From Elusimicrobiota bacterium (GTDB lineage: Bacteria > Elusimicrobiota > Elusimicrobia > FEN-1173): a DNA stretch of 64,000 nt. Every line of letters starts with the position of its first letter. The stretch's first letter is position 1. The notes under the pieces are model-generated. The model searched no databases, had not been told where the DNA came from, and saw only the letters and a list, made by a program, of their open reading frames with translations. Shown piece after piece: positions 1 to 10,546 of the stretch. The translations under genes and the position numbers were made by a program. The DNA is taken from contig JADKHR010000001.1 of assembly GCA_016721625.1 (NCBI GenBank), forward strand, positions 434,001 through 498,000, written 5' to 3'.

Positions 1-584
1 GGCGAGTGATCTTGGCGCATCTCGGGAACGGAGCGAGTTTGGCGGCGGTGCGCGGGGGGAAAAGCGTGGACACCAGCATGGGGTTTACTCCGGCGGCGGG
101 GCTCGTGATGGGGACCCGACCAGGGGACCTGGACCCCGGGGTGGCGTGGCATTTGTTGAAAAACGCGGGGCTCTCTCCCGATCAATACAATCATTTGATC
201 CATCATGAATCCGGCCTGCTCGGCGTGTCTGAAACGAGTTCCGACATGCGGGATTTAATCGAACGGGAACGCACCGATGTTCGGGCGGCCGAAGCCGTGG
301 ATTTGTTTTGCTATCAGACGAAAAAATGGATCGGTTCTTTCGCGGCCGTGTTGGGCGGGATGGAAACCCTTGTTTTTTCAGGCGGGATAGGGGAGAATTC
401 TTCCGTGGTGAGAGAACGCATTTGCGAGGGGCTTGGGTTTCTGGGAATCGCGCTGGACCGCCGGCGGAATTCCAAGGGCGAAGAGATCATTTCCACCACC
501 GGTTCAAAGACCACCATCCGCGTGATTCGAACGGATGAGGAAGCTCAGATCGCGGAGCTGGTGCAGAGGGTCTTAAAGATTTAA
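1..584 (+). CDS. ackA: Acetate kinase, C-terminal part
   Basis: Acetate kinase interconverts acetyl phosphate plus ADP with acetate plus ATP in the cytoplasm. The frame is open to the left edge, so only about the last 193 residues are present. The conserved HLGNGAS stretch, DTSMGFTP, the GLVMGTRPGD segment and the late FSGGIGENS signature are all visible and are typical of the family. The gene lies 28 bp upstream of phosphoketolase, whose product acetyl phosphate is its substrate, so the two very likely form one operon for ATP-yielding acetate formation. The N-terminal half lies outside the window. Identification is near certain. Confidence 0.96.
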   Translation, partial: RVILAHLGNGASLAAVRGGKSVDTSMGFTPAAGLVMGTRPGDLDPGVAWHLLKNAGLSPDQYNHLIHHESGLLGVSETSSDMRDLIERERTDVRAAEAVDLFCYQTKKWIGSFAAVLGGMETLVFSGGIGENSSVVRERICEGLGFLGIALDRRRNSKGEEIISTTGSKTTIRVIRTDEEAQIAELVQRVLKI

Positions 585-612
585 TGGTGACCTCAAACGA
601 TAGGATGAACCC

Positions 613-3002
613 ATGAAGCCATACGAAAAAGACGGGAAGAAATCTTTGTCGGCGGACCTGCTGAAAAAGATGAACGCTTATTGGCGGGCGGCCAATTATT
701 TGTCCGTGGGGCAAATCTATTTATTTGACAATCCGCTTTTGAAAGAACCACTGACGTTGAAACATGTGAAACCGCGATTGCTCGGGCATTGGGGGACCAC
801 GCCGGGGCTCAACTTTATTTACGTCCACATGAACCGGATCATTCGGGAAAAAGACCTCAAAGTTATTTATGTGGCGGGGCCTGGGCATGGGGGGCCGGGG
901 TTGGTGGCCAACACCTATCTGGAGGGGACCTACAGCGAAGTGTACCCCGACATCTCTCAGGACGAGGCGGGAATGAAACGGTTGTTTAAACAGTTTTCGT
1001 TCCCGGGGGGAATCCCGAGCCATGTGGCCCCGGAAACGCCGGGGTCCATCCACGAAGGGGGAGAGTTGGGTTACTGTTTGACCCACGCCTACGGCGCGGC
1101 CTTCGATAACCCCGACCTATTGGTCTGTTGCGTGGTAGGGGACGGCGAGGCGGAAACCGGGCCTTTGGCGGCGAGCTGGCATTCCAACAAATTCCTCAAC
1201 CCCATTCGAGACGGGGCGGTGCTCCCGATCCTTCATTTGAACGGGTACAAGATCAGCAACCCCACGGTGCTGGCGCGGATCAGCCACAAAGAACTGGACG
1301 ACCTGCTACGGGGCTACGGCCATACGCCCTATTTTGTCGAAGGCGACGACCCGGAACACATGCATCAACTCATGGCGGCGACCATGGACCGCGTGACCCA
1401 CGACATTCGGCACATCCAAACGGAGGCGCGGAAAACCGGGAAATTCGAGCGGCCGTTTTGGCCCATGATCGTGCTCCGGACCCCCAAAGGCTGGACCGGG
1501 CCGAAACAGGTGGATGGACTTCCGACGGAGAATTCCTGGCGGTCCCATCAGGTTCCTTTCGGGGAATTGGCCTCGCAACCCCGCCATCTTAAATTGCTCG
1601 AAGAATGGATGCGGAGTTACAAACCGGAGGAGCTTTTTGATGAGGCGGGACGGCTTCGGCCCGAATTGGCCGAGTTGGCGCCAAAGGGGGAACGCCGGAT
1701 GGGCGCCGTGCCGGAAACCAACGGCGGGTTGGTTTTGCGGGACCTCCAACTTCCTAATTTCCAAGACTTCGCGGTTCCCGTCCCCGCGCCGGGCGCTGTG
1801 ACCGCGGAAGCGACCCGGGTGATGGGGACCTTTTTAAGGGATGTGATTCGTCTCAACGAGCCCCATCGAAATTTCCGGCTCTTTGGTCCGGACGAAACGG
1901 CCTCGAACCGATTGAGCGCGGTGTTCGAAGCCACGAACCGGATTTTCGAGGGAAAGATTCTTAAAACCGACGACCACACCGCGCAGGACGGTCGGGTCAT
2001 GGAAATTCTGAGCGAGCACCTCTGCCAGGGTTGGCTCGAGGGGTATTTGCTCACGGGCCGCCATGGACTTTTCTCCTGTTACGAGGCCTTCATCCACATC
2101 ATCGATTCCATGTTCAACCAACACGCCAAATGGTTGGAGACGACACGTCACATTCCCTGGCGCCGGCCCCTCGCGTCCCTCACGTATCTTTTGACGTCGC
2201 ACGTCTGGAGGCAGGACCACAACGGGTTCAGCCACCAAGACCCCGGATTCATCGACCACGTGGTGAACAAGAAAGCCAACGTCATCCGGGTCTATCTTCC
2301 CCCGGACGCGAACACCCTGTTGTCGGTGACGGACCATTGCTTGAGGAGCCGGCACTACGTCAACGTCATCGTCGCCGGAAAACAACCCGCGCCGCAGTGG
2401 CTTTCCATGGAGGCCGCCATCCAACATTGTACGGCGGGGGTGGGAATCTGGGAATGGGCCAGCAACGACGCGGGGGGAGAGCCGGATTTAGTGATGGCTT
2501 GCGCCGGGGACGTGCCGACGTTGGAAACCCTGGCCGCCGTCCAACTCTTGAATGAGTTTTTGCCAAATCTTCGAGTGCGCGTTGTGAACGTCGTTGATTT
2601 GATGACGCTCCAATCGCCCAGCGAGCACCCCACGGTCTTCCCGACAAGGATTTCGACGCCATCTTTACGAAAGACAAGCCCATCCTGTTCGCCTATCACG
2701 GGTATCCGTGGCTGATCCACCGCTTGGCCTATCGGCGAACCAACCATGACAACCTTCACGTTCGGGGCTACAAGGAATGCGGCACGACCACCACGCCCTT
2801 TGATATGACGGTCTTAAATGACCTGGATCGGTTCCACTTGGTGAACGACGCCGTGGACCGCCTTCCGCAGTTGGGGGCCCAGGTCGGCTACATCAAGCAA
2901 AAGGTTCGGGACAAACTGACCGAGCACAACCTCTACATCAGGGAATATGGGGAAGACATGCCGGAAATCCGCGAATGGAAGTGGAAGGGCCGGACCGCGT
3001 GA
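613..3002 (+). CDS. xfp: Phosphoketolase (xylulose-5-P/fructose-6-P), one frameshift
   Basis: This thiamine-diphosphate enzyme cleaves xylulose 5-phosphate or fructose 6-phosphate with phosphate to acetyl phosphate plus a triose or tetrose phosphate. The N-terminal LGHWGTTPGL motif, AGPGHGG, the ThDP-binding GDGEAETG and the late RGYKECGTTTTPFDM segment are family hallmarks. The first frame runs to 2715 but loses homology after SPSEHP. The conserved continuation HGLPDKDF resumes one base out of register at the C-run 2628-2631, so a single C appears to be missing. With the shift restored the protein is about 796 residues, normal for the family. It is flanked by ackA, and its stop overlaps the next gene. 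The frameshift is more likely a sequence error than decay. Confidence 0.93.
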
Positions 3003-3463
3003 AAAAAACCTCTTCCCGATTGAAGGAACCCGCCGGTTCCAATCAAAAACCCGACGGCCTGTTGGTTTTGAGGACGTTGGCCATGCCGCGGGACACCAAT
3101 CCGAATGGGGACATTTTCGGTGGGTGGATCATGTCCCAAATGGACATCGGGGGAGGGCTCTTGGCCAGCGAAGTCGCCGAGGGGTCCGTGGTAACGGTGA
3201 CGGCGGACAAAATGACGTTTCTCCACCCGGTCCGCGTGGGCGATACGGTGTGCGTATATGCGAAACTTCTGCGCATCGGCCGTTCCTCCATGGACATTCA
3301 TCTAGAAGCATGGGCCAAAGGGTTGGTGGACGACTTCGCCCGCGACCGGCGCCGGGTCACCACCGGCCTTTTCCGTTACGTGGCGATTGATAAAAATCAT
3401 CGTCCCCGTCCCGTGCCCGCCCGAGCGAGAAATAAAATCGATCGGCGATCTTCCTCCGCTTGA
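2999..3463 (+). CDS. YciA-like hotdog acyl-CoA thioesterase
   Basis: A single hotdog-fold domain of about 154 residues. RTLAMPRDTNPNGDIFGGWIM followed by MDIGGG and the later TADKMTFLHPVRVGD match the YciA/acyl-CoA thioesterase family, which hydrolyses short-chain acyl-CoAs. The Asn/Asp pair in the NPNGDIFGGW motif is the expected active-site region. I choose the GTG at 2999, which overlaps the phosphoketolase stop as GTGA, rather than the ATG at 2975, because this translational coupling recurs throughout the window. The C-terminus is basic (RPRPVPARARNKIDRR). Placement after ackA-xfp suggests a role in acyl-CoA or CoA recycling around acetate metabolism, which is inference. Confidence 0.86.
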   Translation: MKKTSSRLKEPAGSNQKPDGLLVLRTLAMPRDTNPNGDIFGGWIMSQMDIGGGLLASEVAEGSVVTVTADKMTFLHPVRVGDTVCVYAKLLRIGRSSMDIHLEAWAKGLVDDFARDRRRVTTGLFRYVAIDKNHRPRPVPARARNKIDRRSSSA

Positions 3464-3516
3464 TCCCACGGGAATTCCGCCATATCCATTTCTCTAGATT
3501 CGGCCTACCCATTACA

Positions 3517-3540
3517 TAGTATAATAATTTAGGGCGTCCC
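3517..3540. repeat. Dispersed 24-bp AT-rich/GGGCGTCCC repeat, copy A
   Basis: This 24-bp sequence ends in TTTAGGGCGTCCC and differs at one position from 11125-11148. A shorter relative is at 10516-10538. All three lie in gene-poor stretches on the same strand. The stretch 3464-3597 holds no other recognisable feature. Confidence 0.7.
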
Positions 3541-3597
3541 TCAAACCTTTAAATCTCCCTTGAATAGTTTTGATTTTAGGGCAAAACTGATGGGGAC

Positions 3598-6500
3598 ATG
3601 GGGATTCGGGGTCGTTCGATATCTTGGATTGGGGTGGTATTTTCCCTGACATTTTACGGGGTTGGGACCGGTTTTGCCCTTGTGGATGGGCAAAACGCCT
3701 TGAACGCGTTGGGAGAGTTGAGTTCTTTGGACGCGGTGTTGTACACCAAAAACGGGTTGAACAACGGGCCGAACACGCGGGGGTTGAACGGGGCCCAGGA
3801 CGTGGCGCTGGACGTCGCGGGGCATCGGCTGTTCGTTTCAGATTCCGTCAACAACCGGGTGTTGGTCTTCAACCTGGACGGGTCCAACACCCTGGTGGAC
3901 CGGGTGGCGGACAACGTGTTGGGGCAGGCGGATTTTGATAGCAACGGAGCGGCGGTCGCCAAGGCGCGGTTGAGCGCGCCCAGGGGGTTGGCCTACGACT
4001 CGGCGGGCCAGAGGCTGTTCGTGGCGGATTACACCAACAACCGTGTGATCGTCTACGACGTCGCGGCCGTCACCAACGGAGAGAACGCCGTCGGCGTATT
4101 GGGGCAGGCCAACTTCACCACCGGAACCGCCGCCACGGCCCAGAACCGGTTGAGGAACCCACGGGGACTGGCCTACCAGGCGGGGACGAACCGGCTTTGC
4201 GTGGGGACTTCACGAACAATCGCGTCATCGTCTACGACGTCGCGGTTGTCACCAACGGCGAAAACGCCGTGAACGTGTTGGGCCAGGCGCTCTACACCAC
4301 CAATACCGCGGCCACCACCCAGGCGGGACTCCGCGGACCCAGCGGCGTCGCCTTCGATTCGGGAACCAGCCGGTTGTTCGTGGCCGATGCGACGAATAAC
4401 CGGGTTTTGGTTTTGACCTCCTGGCGACAACAAACGGCGAGAACGCCGTGAACGTGTTGGGCCAAACCCTCTTCACCGCGAGCGTCGCCGCCACCACCCA
4501 AGCCGGCCTTCGCGCCCCGGCAGGGGTTCTCTACGACGGGGCGGGTCGGTTGTTCATCGGCGACACGGGGAACCACCGTGTGGTCGTGCAGAGCATGGGA
4601 GCGATCGCGGACGGGCAGAATGCCGCCAACGTTTTAGGGCAGGCCAATTTCACCTCCGGCGCGGCCGCCGCCGCCCAGAACCGCATGTCCAGCCCCGTCG
4701 GGGCCGCCTTCGACGCCGCCAACAGCCGCCTCTTCATCGCCGACAGCGGAAATAACCGCGGTTTGGTTCACCCCACAGGAGCCATCGCCAACGGCCAAAA
4801 CGCCTCGGACGGGCTGGGGGAGTTGAGTTCTTTGGACGCGGTGTTGTACACCAAAAATGGGTTGAACAACGGGCCGAACACGCGGGGGTTGAACGGGGCC
4901 CAGGACGTGGCGCTGGACGTCGCGGGGCATCGGCTGTTCGTTTCAGATTCCGTCAACAACCGGGTGCTGGTCTTCAACCTGGACGGGTCCAACACCCTGG
5001 TCGACCGGGTGGCGGACAACGTGTTGGGGCAGGCGGATTTTGATAGCAACGGAGCGGCGGTCGCCCAGGCGCGGTTGAGCGCGCCCAGGGGGTTGGCCTA
5101 CGACTCGGCGGGCCAGAGGCTGTTTGTGGCGGATTACACCAACAACCGTGTGATCGTCTACGACGTCGCGGCCGTCACCAACGGCGAGAACGCCGTCGGC
5201 GTATTGGGGCAGGCCAACTTCACCACCGGAACCGCCGCCACGGCCCAGAACCGGTTGAGGAACCCACGGGGACTGGCCTACCAGGCGGGGACGAACCGGC
5301 TTTTCGTGGGGGACTTCACGAACAATCGCGTCATCGTCTACGACGTCGCGGTTGTCACCAACGGCGAAAACGCCGTGAACGTGTTGGGCCAGGCGCTCTA
5401 CACCACCAATACCGCGGCCACCACCCAGGCGGGACTCCGCGGACCCAGCGGCGTCGCCTTCGATTCGGGAACCAGCCGGTTGTTCGTGGCCGATGCGACG
5501 AATAACCGGGTTTTGGTTTTTGACCTCCTGGCGACAACAAACGGCGAGAACGCCGTGAACGTGTTGGGCCAAACCCTCTTCACCGCGAGCGTCGCCGCCA
5601 CCACCCAAGCCGGCCTTCGCGCCCCGGCAGGGGTTCTCTACGACGGGGCGGGTCGGTTGTTCATCGGCGACACGGGGAACCACCGTGTGGTCGTGCAGAG
5701 CATGGGAGCGATCGCGGACGGGCAGAATGCCGCCAACGTTTTAGGGCAGGCCAATTTCACCTCCGGCGCGGCCGCCGCCGCCCAGAACCGCATGTCCAGC
5801 CCCGTCGGGGCCGCCTTCGACGCCGCCAACAGCCGCCTCTTCATCGCCGACATCGGAAATAACCGCGGTTTGGTTCACGACGGATCGGGCGGACCGCCAG
5901 CCGCTCCGTCTTCCGGGTCCTTTTCCGGCCGAACCACCGTCTCCTCTTCAGCCACCTGGACTTCTTCGCTGGGGGCCGCCACCTACACCCTTTCTATTTC
6001 GACTTTGCCCGCCAACCCGCCCACGGTGGTGGCAGGGTCCAGCACCACGGTTTTGACCTCGGGAACCGTGGCAGGGCTTTTGCCGAACACGACCTACTAC
6101 GGGTTCGCCCGCGCGTGCAACGGATTCGGCTGTTCTATTTACACAGCGCTCGGCTCCACGGCCACCTTGGCCAATATCCCGGTGGCGTTGTCGACGGCCG
6201 CGCTCGATTCGACCTCCGCCACTCTCGCCGGGGGGGCCAACGGGAACCCCCGCGATACCTCTTAGCGGTTGGAACAGGACACGGGAAGCGAGGGGCCTTT
6301 TTGCGCTCGCGGCTTCCACTATTGGCGTGAGCGCCGCGGCCACGGGCTTTCGCCTGGCGTGAACGCCTGTTTCCGCGCGGCCGCTGTGGATCGAGCGGGG
6401 ACTTTGACCTCTTTCACCTCCCCGCTCTGCGTGGTTCCGCCCTTCACGCCGCCGGGCGCGGGCTCTCTTTCCGTCCTAGGGACCGATACCCTTTCCGGCA

Positions 6501-8484
6501 GTTGGCTCTCCGCCCCGGGGGCGACCTATTACGTTTTGCGGGTGTCCACGAATCCGGACAATCCGCCGGTGCTCGTGGCGGGGTCCAGCAACACCGTTTT
6601 GACTTCGGGGAACATTTCTTCGCTCCTCCCGAACACCACCTACTACGGCTTCGTTACCGCGTGCAACGGATTCGGCTGTTCTATTTACACAGCGCTCGGC
6701 TCCACGGCCACCTTGGCCAATATCCCGGTGGCGTTGTCCACGGCCGCGCTCGATTCGACCTCCGCCACTCTCGCCTGGGGTGCCAACGGGAACCCCCTCG
6801 ATACCTCTTATCGGTTGGAACAGGCCACGGGAATCGCGGGGCCTTTTGCGCTCGCGGCTTCCACTATTGGCGTGAGCGCCGCGGCCACGGGGCTTTCGCC
6901 TGGCGTGAACGCCTGTTTCCGCGTGGCCGCTGTGGATCGAGCGGGGACTTTGACCTCTTTCACCTCCCCGCTCTGCGTGGTTCCGCCCTTCACGCCGCCG
7001 GGCGCGGGCTCTCTTTCCGTCCTAGGGACCGATACCCTTTCCGGCAGTTGGCTCTCCGCCCCGGGGGCGACCTATTACGTTTTGCGGGTGTCCACGAATC
7101 CGGACAATCCGCCGGTGCTCGTGGCGGGGTCCAGCACGACCGTGTTGACGACGGGAAACATTTCTTCGCTCCTGCCCAACACCACCTACTACGGCTTCGT
7201 GAACGGGTGCAACGGAGCCGGTTGTAGTTCAGATACCGGGTTGGGGTTGGCGGTCTCCTTTGCCGCCGCACCGATCGCGTTGTCCACCACGGGAGTGACG
7301 GCTGTTTCCGTGTCGTTTGGGTTTGGCGCCAACGGGAACCCGTCGGGGACGCTGTTTGAAATTGAAAGGGCCACGGACGGCGTTTCTTTCGCGCTGACCC
7401 TCGTGACGGCGTCCCCCGCGGCGACCATCGGCGGGCTTGCGCCGGGGGGATCCTATAGCTTTCGGGTTCGCGCGGTTAACCACGCGGGACTGGCCAGCGG
7501 TTACTCCAACACCGTCTTGGTCGTTACCCCGAGCACGGCCCCGTCGGTTCCGGTGAATCTGCGGGGAACGGCCGGGAGCGGGACCTTGACCTACGACTGG
7601 AACCCCGTTGGGACCGATACGGCGGGGACTCCTTGGCCGCCGTTCACGGTGGTGACCTACGAGGTTTCCGACGCCAACGACCCCTCAGGGCCCTTCGCCG
7701 TTGTCGCCCTGACGACGGTTCCGTTCCACGGGCCGGTGGCGTCGGCAGGAGCGGAACGGTATGTTCGGGTGAGGGCAGAGGCCCAAACGCTCTTCTCCTC
7801 CGTGACGCCGGTCATCGATAACGTGGGAGCGGGGCGGTACGTCTACCCCTCCCCGGCGGGAACCGTGGTCGTGACACCCCAGGGCTCTTGACCGGGGTGG
7901 GGGGCCCCCTTCATCGGGTTTCTTTGACGGCTGGGCCTTTGACAGACGGAGCGGTGGCGGCGGTGGACCTTGCCGTGCTTGATTCGAGTTCCAGCCTTTC
8001 GGCCGGCGATGTGGTTTTTTCGCCCGCGGCGGAGGTTCGCTTACCGCTGGCCGGGGCCGCCGGGGAAAGGCCGGTGGAGTTTTTTAACGGGACGGGCTGG
8101 TTTCTCGCGGGCACCGCCCAGGTCGATGGGGCTGGAGCGGCGCGGTTCAATGCGGGCCGGACCGGTTCCTACCGACTCACCGGAGCGACCAGCGATTCGC
8201 TGATTCAGTCCGTGGCGCCCCGGGTGTTTTCGCCCAACGGTGACGGACGCAACGACGTCACGGTGATCCGGGTCGACAACCCCACCGGGCTTCCGGCGGG
8301 GGGATCGGTTTACGATGTGGATGGCGCCCGCGTGGCGGATTTGACCCCGGGCCCGGCCCCGGGCTTAAGCCTGTTGTGGGACGGGCGGCACGACGCCGGT
8401 CAACCCGCGGCGAGCGGGGTGTACCTTTACCAAGTCACCGTCGGCGACCGGCGCGCCACGGGGACGGTGGTGGTCGTGCGATGA
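3598..8484 (+). CDS. Giant secreted NHL-repeat/FN3 protein with FTPNGDG-type C-terminus, multiply interrupted
   Basis: A very large exported protein of about 1,600 residues once breaks are repaired. An N-terminal signal-peptide-like segment precedes two nearly identical blocks of NHL-type repeats (units with VLGQ, NRL..P.GLAYD, RLFVAD..NNRVIVYD, likely beta-propellers). Fibronectin-III-like repeats follow from about 5890 to 7560. A C-terminal module has RVFSPNGDGRND and ends GVYLYQV..ATGTVVVVR, resembling gliding-motility-associated CHU_C/TIGR04131 or FlgD-Ig tails. Breaks: single-base deletions at the G-run 4203-4206 and T-run 4411-4414, TAG at 6263-6265 where the repeat copy has TAT, indels near 6298 and 6343, and a shift at 7888. 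Its stop overlaps the ATG of a PorV-like barrel. It may be intact with sequence errors or partly decayed. Confidence 0.72.
3715..5879 (+). repeat. Tandem duplication of NHL block (period about 1.1 kb)
   Basis: Bases 3715-4772 recur at 4820-5879 with only a handful of substitutions. The spacing is 1,105 bp. The first copy lacks one G at 4203-4206 and one T at 4411-4414 relative to the second, so the underlying unit is 1,107 bp, exactly 369 codons. The duplication is therefore in frame in the undamaged form. Confidence 0.88.
6110..7160 (+). repeat. Tandem FN3-coding duplication (period 546 bp)
   Basis: The stretch from the CNGFGCSIYTALGS coding region through PPGAGSLSVLGTDTLSGSW occurs twice at an offset of 546 bp (182 codons). 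The upstream copy carries a nonsense codon (6263-6265), an extra T (6298-6302) and a missing G (6343-6345) that the downstream copy lacks. Confidence 0.82.
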
Positions 8485-9431
8485 AACGGCTCCTGCCGTG
8501 GGCCCTGTTTTTGGCGACGAGCCCCGCCTGGGGGGCTTTCGCGGAATCGGTCACCGGGGGGCGGGCCGCGGCCTTGGACGGGGCCCTCACCGCGGCGCCG
8601 GGGGACGTGTTCTCCTTGTATTACAACCCTGCCGGGTTGATGGACCTCGCGGAACCGGAGGCGGGACTTTATTACGGCCGACTTTTTAAGGGTATTTCGG
8701 ATGGATCCAACATCAGCCGTTCCTTTTTCGGGTGGGCATCGCCCTTTCGGGGGGCGGCCCTGGGGGTGAGTTACGGGGCGTACGGCTTGGACCGCCTCTA
8801 CACGGAGGAAACCGTTTCCGTCGCCTACGCCCGCCGCCTGGGTCCGAACGCCCGCTGGGGTGCCACCCTCAAACATTTCCGGCGAAACGTCGGCCACGAC
8901 GCCACGACGGATTCCGCCATCGATCCGCTGTCCGGGACTAGTTTCGGGGCGGAAGATCCCGTTTATTCGTCGGGAAAGTCGGCGGAGGCCTGGGACGTTG
9001 ATGGGGGAGCCCTGTGGCGCCTGGACCCCCGATGGAGAGTAGGGGTGTTCGCGACGAACCTGTTGGGAGCGGATGTGGGGTTGGCGTCCGAGGATAGGGT
9101 ACCGCAGATGCTCAAAGGCGGCGCCTCCTACGACGGGCCGTGGGGACGGGTGGTTTTGGATCTCTCCCGGCGAGGGCGGGCGGGAGGGGAACAGACGCGC
9201 GTTCACGGGGGATTGGAGAAATCGCTGAACCGGTTCGCCGTGCGATGCGGGGGCGGTTTTGGGGAAAACAATTACGCCCGGGTGGCGGCCGGGTTTTCGG
9301 CGCGGGTTCGAAGGCTTCGGTTCGATTACGGGTTTTGGTTTCCCCTGGGGGGGGTGAAGGATACTTCCGGGAGCCATCAGGTGTCCTTTGTTCTCGGGTT
9401 TGGATCGGAGGAAAAACGTGCGGCCCCGTAA
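8481..9431 (+). CDS. PorV/UPF0164-like outer-membrane beta-barrel protein
   Basis: A 316-residue protein with a signal peptide (MKRLLPWALFLATSPAWGAF). The mature start AAALDGALTAAPGDVFSLYYNPAGLM matches the AxxxxN/NPAGL signature of the PorV/UPF0164 outer-membrane family. The body alternates short hydrophobic and polar segments and ends in an aromatic strand (HQVSFVLGFG), as expected for a barrel. The ATG at 8481 overlaps the preceding stop (ATGA), so it is translationally coupled to the FTPNGDG-tailed protein upstream. PorV proteins deliver type IX secretion cargo at the cell surface in Bacteroidetes. An analogous role here is inference. A paralogue with the same arrangement is at 55106-56587. 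Confidence 0.78.
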   Translation: MKRLLPWALFLATSPAWGAFAESVTGGRAAALDGALTAAPGDVFSLYYNPAGLMDLAEPEAGLYYGRLFKGISDGSNISRSFFGWASPFRGAALGVSYGAYGLDRLYTEETVSVAYARRLGPNARWGATLKHFRRNVGHDATTDSAIDPLSGTSFGAEDPVYSSGKSAEAWDVDGGALWRLDPRWRVGVFATNLLGADVGLASEDRVPQMLKGGASYDGPWGRVVLDLSRRGRAGGEQTRVHGGLEKSLNRFAVRCGGGFGENNYARVAAGFSARVRRLRFDYGFWFPLGGVKDTSGSHQVSFVLGFGSEEKRAAP

Positions 9432-10422
9432 AACACCCGCCCTGCTCGCTGCCTGGGCGTTGGCGTTCGGAAACGGCGCCTGGGGCGCGGAGGATTTGAG
9501 GGGGCGGTGGGGGATTGAAGCGGACCTTTCCGGCGCCGTGGGGTTGCTTACCGAAACCGTTCGGAACGATGGGCGGACCGGCGCCGCGCCCGGGGTTTTG
9601 GTGCGTTTCGGCGACAACGGGGACTGGGAGACGGGGTTTGGTTACAACGTGATTTCGCTTCACGAGGGGATTCGCTTGCGGCCCGCGACCCTCGTCGGCA
9701 CCCGACGATTTCCCAAACGGGGAGCGTGGACGCCCTATGTTCGCCTGGGAGGAGGGATCAGCTCAGACCAAAGCGCCGGGGCTATGAACAGGATGGCCTT
9801 TCGCGCCGGCGCGGGGGCCGAACGGTTTCTGAACCGCCGATGGGCGGTGGGGGCCAAGACGGAATGCTGGGTGTCGCCGCGTTCCGGCGGGGTCGGGGAG
9901 GATATGGTTCTTTTGACGGCCGGCCTGACTTTGGCACTGGCCTTTGAACGAGAAAATGACGCCCGGGTGGAACCGGACGCCCAAAAGGAAGAGACGAAAC
10001 CGACCGGCCCTGTTCCCGAAACGATCGCGCCCGCGCCGATCGCTGCCACGGAAAAAGAAAAACGTCCCCCGGAAACCCAGGTATATTTCCGTTCGGAAAA
10101 ATGGAAACCGAGTTCGACCCAAACTGAGCGAAACTCCGCCGACTGGGAGGGGGCGGCCCTTTTCCTGGCCCGACACCCCGAAGCTCGGGTGGAAGTCCAT
10201 GGGCACGCCGACGCTCGGGGACCCCAGGAGTTTAACCGGGCCCTCTCGCAACGACGAGCGGAAGCCGTGCGGGACCTTCTGGCGAACCGCTGGGGATTGG
10301 AGCCCGAACGCATTTCCGTTTACGCCCACGGGAGCAGCCAACCCGTGGCCGACAATGACACCCCGGAGGGACGAGCCCGGAACCGCCGGGCCGTGGTGGT
10401 CTTCCGACTCCCAGACGAATAA
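9418..10422 (+). CDS. OmpA-family outer-membrane protein
   Basis: The GTG at 9418 follows a GGAGG at 9407 and gives a signal peptide ending GAWGAED, so I prefer it to the upstream in-frame start. About 180 residues of barrel-like sequence follow, then a charged linker rich in Lys, Pro and Glu. The C-terminal OmpA peptidoglycan-binding domain shows VEVHGHADARG, NRALSQRRAEAVRDLL and GRARNRRAVV. The domain anchors the barrel to the cell wall. The gene overlaps the PorV-like gene by 14 bp and closes the operon begun at 3598. Confidence 0.88.
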   Translation: MRPRKTPALLAAWALAFGNGAWGAEDLRGRWGIEADLSGAVGLLTETVRNDGRTGAAPGVLVRFGDNGDWETGFGYNVISLHEGIRLRPATLVGTRRFPKRGAWTPYVRLGGGISSDQSAGAMNRMAFRAGAGAERFLNRRWAVGAKTECWVSPRSGGVGEDMVLLTAGLTLALAFERENDARVEPDAQKEETKPTGPVPETIAPAPIAATEKEKRPPETQVYFRSEKWKPSSTQTERNSADWEGAALFLARHPEARVEVHGHADARGPQEFNRALSQRRAEAVRDLLANRWGLEPERISVYAHGSSQPVADNDTPEGRARNRRAVVVFRLPDE

Positions 10423-10515
10423 CCCGGCCCCCTGCGCCCGTTGGATTCAAGCCATTTTCGGATATAGTCCCAACGGTTAATCCAACGCAAGCATTCCAAA
10501 CAACAGCATGCTTTA

Positions 10516-10538
10516 TAGTAAATTTTTTAGGACGTCCC
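10516..10538. repeat. Dispersed repeat, copy C (diverged)
   Basis: A 23-bp relative of the repeats at 3517 and 11125, ending in TTAGGACGTCCC. With the copy at 11125 it brackets the decayed segment 10547-11059 in direct orientation. Confidence 0.5.
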
Positions 10539-10546
10539 CTATGGTT

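Noticed and set aside
8427..9617. 396-residue minus-strand open frame
   Set aside because: It is antisense to the PorV-like and OmpA genes, with low-complexity Pro/Arg composition and no motif.
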